This document shows, piece after piece, positions 61,252 through 63,326 of a DNA stretch of 63,326 nt. The translations under genes and the position numbers were made by a program. The stretch's first letter is position 1. Each line of letters begins with the position of its first letter. The stretch is from JAZLJD01 sp045617725. Lineage in GTDB: Bacteria; Bacillota; Clostridia; Lachnospirales; Lachnospiraceae. The DNA lies in assembly GCA_045617725.1 (NCBI GenBank), contig JAZLJD010000029.1, forward strand, positions 1-63,326, in the 5' to 3' direction. The notes below the pieces were generated by a model that ran no database searches, was not told where the DNA came from, and worked only from the letters and a program-made list of their open reading frames with translations.

Positions 61252-62688
61252 ATGGCAGATAAAAAAATGGTAGAAGCAATTACCTCCATGGAAGAGGATT
61301 TTGCGCAGTGGTATACGGATGTATGTAAAAAAGCAGATTTGATCGACTACACCAGCGTTAAGGGCTGTATGGTATTCAAGCCCGCCGGCTATGCAATCTG
61401 GGAGCTGATCCAGAAGCAGATGGATGCCCGCTTCAAGGAGACCGGTGTAGAGAATGTATATCTTCCTATGTTTATACCAGAGAGTTTGTTACAGAAAGAA
61501 AAGGATCATGTAGAAGGCTTTGCGCCAGAGGTTGCCTGGGTTACACATGGTGGTCTTAATCCACTTCAGGAGCGTATGTGTGTGCGCCCAACATCTGAAA
61601 CACTTTTCTGTGATTTTTATAAAAATGAGATTCATTCATACAGGGATCTTCCTAAGGTATATAACCAGTGGTGCTCTGTTGTTCGTTGGGAGAAGGAAAC
61701 ACGTCCATTCCTTCGTTCAAGAGAATTCTTATGGCAGGAAGGTCATACAGCACATGCCACCGCAGAGGATGCTGAGGCACGTACAGTACAGATGTTAAAT
61801 CTGTATGCTGATTTCTGCGAGGAAGTTCTTGCTATGCCAGTTATTCGTGGACAGAAGACAGAGAAAGAGAAGTTTGCTGGAGCAGAAGCTACTTATACAA
61901 TTGAAGCATTGATGCATGATGGTAAGGCTTTGCAGTCTGGTACATCTCATAACTTTGGCGATGGCTTTGCTAAGGCATTTGGTATCCAGTTTACAGATAA
62001 GGATAATCAGCTTAAGTATGTGCATCAGACATCTTGGGGTATGACAACTCGTCTTATTGGAGCAATCATAATGGTTCATGGCGATGACGATGGACTTGTT
62101 CTGCCTCCTGCAGTTGCACCTACACAGGTTATGGTTATTCCTATTCAGCAGAACAAGGAGGGCGTTCTTGAAAAGGCAAATGAGGTACTTGAGGCTGTAT
62201 CGAAGGTATCAAGAGCGAAGCTTGATGATTCAGACAAGTCGCCAGGATGGAAGTTCTCTGAGGCTGAGATGAGAGGAATCCCTCTTAGAATAGAACTTGG
62301 ACCTAGAGATATTGAAAATGGTAAGTGCGTAGTAGTTCGCCGTGACACAAGAGAAAAAATTGAGGTTTCATTAGACGAGCTTACAGCTAAGATTCCTGAA
62401 CTTTTAGCTACTGTTCAGAAGGATATGTTTGAGAGAGCTAAGGCTCATAGAGATGCACATATTTTTGATGCACATAACTTTGATGAGCTTAAGGATATTG
62501 CGGCTAATAAGCCAGGATTTATCCGTGCAATGTGGTGTGAAGACCAGGCATGTGAGGATAAGATTAAAGAAGATTTGGCAGTAACAAGCCGTTGTATGCC
62601 ATTTTTTGATAAAGAACCTATCGCAGAGACATGCGTATGCTGTGGTAAGCCTGCTAAGAAATTAGTATATTGGGGAAAGGCTTACTAA
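61252..62688 (+). CDS. proS: Prolyl-tRNA synthetase (archaeal/eukaryotic-like type)
   Basis: A 478-aa class II synthetase of the short, eukaryote-like form without an editing insert. Motif 2 (WCSVVRWEKETRPFLRSREFLWQEGHTAH) and motif 3 (HQTSWGMTTRLIGAIIMVHGDDDGLVLPP) are intact, as is the C-terminal Cys-rich zinc region (CVCCGKPAKK). SD AAAGGA. The frame is uninterrupted, but codon choice switches near 61455-61480: before it C/G-ending codons dominate, after it proline is only CCA/CCT. This looks like a recombination or assembly junction inside the gene. Confidence 0.95.
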   Translation: MADKKMVEAITSMEEDFAQWYTDVCKKADLIDYTSVKGCMVFKPAGYAIWELIQKQMDARFKETGVENVYLPMFIPESLLQKEKDHVEGFAPEVAWVTHGGLNPLQERMCVRPTSETLFCDFYKNEIHSYRDLPKVYNQWCSVVRWEKETRPFLRSREFLWQEGHTAHATAEDAEARTVQMLNLYADFCEEVLAMPVIRGQKTEKEKFAGAEATYTIEALMHDGKALQSGTSHNFGDGFAKAFGIQFTDKDNQLKYVHQTSWGMTTRLIGAIIMVHGDDDGLVLPPAVAPTQVMVIPIQQNKEGVLEKANEVLEAVSKVSRAKLDDSDKSPGWKFSEAEMRGIPLRIELGPRDIENGKCVVVRRDTREKIEVSLDELTAKIPELLATVQKDMFERAKAHRDAHIFDAHNFDELKDIAANKPGFIRAMWCEDQACEDKIKEDLAVTSRCMPFFDKEPIAETCVCCGKPAKKLVYWGKAY

Positions 62689-63326
62689 AATACAGTAGTT
62701 AATTTGATTGCTAGTTTTAATGAGGAGGGTTTTTATATGTATCCAGTAATATCGATTAGTAGAGAATTTGGCAGTGGCGGTCATAGTATTGCGGAGAAGG
62801 TTGCGAATAAGCTTGATATACCTTTTTATGATGGTGCAATAGTTGACAAGGCTGCTGAACATTCAGGATATGCCAAGGAGCTTATTGAAGAGCAGGGAGA
62901 AGATACAACATCTGTTAACAAATGGTTCGATATCTCTGCGGCAAGTGCGATGTATTTTCAGAGTCCACAGGATGAGATCTTTCTTGCACAGAGAAAAGTT
63001 ATTCTTGATGCAGCAAATGAAGGACCATGCGTAATTGTAGGTCGTTGCTCAGCCTATATTCTTAGAAATGCAGAGATTCCATGTCTCAATGTTTTAATCC
63101 ACGCTGATATGGAACACAGAATTGCTCGTATCAATGAACGTTATGGAACGATAAAAAACGTTGATACTAAGAAGCGTATTCTTAAGAAAGATAAGCAGAG
63201 ACGTACATATTACAGATACTACACAGATCAGCAGTGGGGCGAGTATAAAAATTATGATATTTCACTCGACAGTGGATCACTTGGCGAAGATACATGCGTA
63301 GATATTATCTGTGAACTTGCTAAGAA
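61465..63326. other. segment of different base and codon composition
   Basis: From about 61465 to the end, codons such as CCA, ACA, GCA and TCA replace the CCG/CCC, ACG/ACC usage of the preceding 45 kb. The change is sharp and falls in a strongly conserved part of proS. Confidence 0.75.
62737..63326 (+). CDS. Cytidylate kinase-like family protein (3' end missing)
   Basis: At least 196 aa, open at the window end. The ATG at 62737 has a GAGGAGG SD. SISREFGSGGHSIAEKVA near residue 5 is the P-loop-like motif of the AAK cytidylate-kinase-like family common in Firmicutes, and VIVGRCSAYIL near 105 is also typical. It probably phosphorylates a nucleotide or small substrate; that family is not the essential cmk. 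It lies entirely within the segment of different composition. Confidence 0.85.
   Translation, partial: MYPVISISREFGSGGHSIAEKVANKLDIPFYDGAIVDKAAEHSGYAKELIEEQGEDTTSVNKWFDISAASAMYFQSPQDEIFLAQRKVILDAANEGPCVIVGRCSAYILRNAEIPCLNVLIHADMEHRIARINERYGTIKNVDTKKRILKKDKQRRTYYRYYTDQQWGEYKNYDISLDSGSLGEDTCVDIICELAK

Noticed and set aside
1..63326. CRISPR arrays or insertion sequences
   Set aside because: No regularly spaced direct repeats and no DDE or HUH transposase gene seen. The four 112-bp copies are dispersed and have no terminal inverted repeats or clear target duplications.

Overview
The window looks like one contig from a motile, anaerobic Clostridia member, most likely a Lachnospiraceae-type gut or rumen bacterium. 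The basis is Gram-positive style SD sequences, flagellin/FliS, a Tad pilus locus, a glycogen branching enzyme, a ferredoxin/[FeFe]-hydrogenase/chemoreceptor fusion, LiaF/LytTR and YtrA-like regulators, and no outer-membrane genes. The genus is not resolvable from the sequence alone.

Layout. (1) 1-12.8 kb is accessory DNA. Two paralogous lipoproteins with Pro-Thr-Glu stalks and Ig-like domains (156-1514; 11288-12490) each end in an intrinsic terminator followed at once by the same repeat. At the first locus an 8.2-kb unit (1568-9796), bounded by 69-bp direct repeats, sits inside that repeat. It carries a winged-helix/TPR regulator, a TPR protein, several tiny genes, a DUF2815-like protein, a VapE-type helicase and a group II-like reverse transcriptase whose last 18 codons lie in the right-hand repeat. 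The second locus looks like the empty site. (2) 12.8-15 kb: a RhuM-like/XRE pair and tRNA-Pro. (3) 15-26.4 kb: hydrogenase-like chemoreceptor, UDP-sugar pyrophosphorylase, tcdA, an ABC transporter-kinase-regulator operon, DUF554, tRNA-Lys, tatD, ksgA. (4) 26.4-36 kb: a TPR/ATPase-like protein with its own promoter and structured leader, glgB, a FliK-like protein, flagellin and fliS. (5) 36-42.2 kb: a compact Tad pilus operon including a 54-residue pilin. (6) 42.2-61.2 kb: rhomboid protease, flavodoxin-SCP2 fusion, HIT protein, UDP-glucose dehydrogenase, murG, ahcY, ATP-grasp, glycosyltransferase, a LiaF/LytTR pair, a YtrA-like ABC operon, pgi, a CotH lipoprotein, an AEC transporter and a pseudouridine synthase. 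(7) 61.2-63.3 kb: proS and a truncated cytidylate-kinase-like gene; base and codon use change sharply inside proS.

Two signals stand out. First, a 112-bp structured module occurs four times (11129, 19779, 44706, 53503), each time ending exactly 3 nt before an ATG and preceded by a purine-rich SD-like stretch, as if inserted between the ribosome-binding site and the start codon. One copy carries a compensatory base-pair change. Second, the RT-helicase unit has an occupied and an apparently empty site in the same window, uses the RT 3' end as its attachment repeat, sits right after an intrinsic terminator, and encodes no recognisable recombinase.
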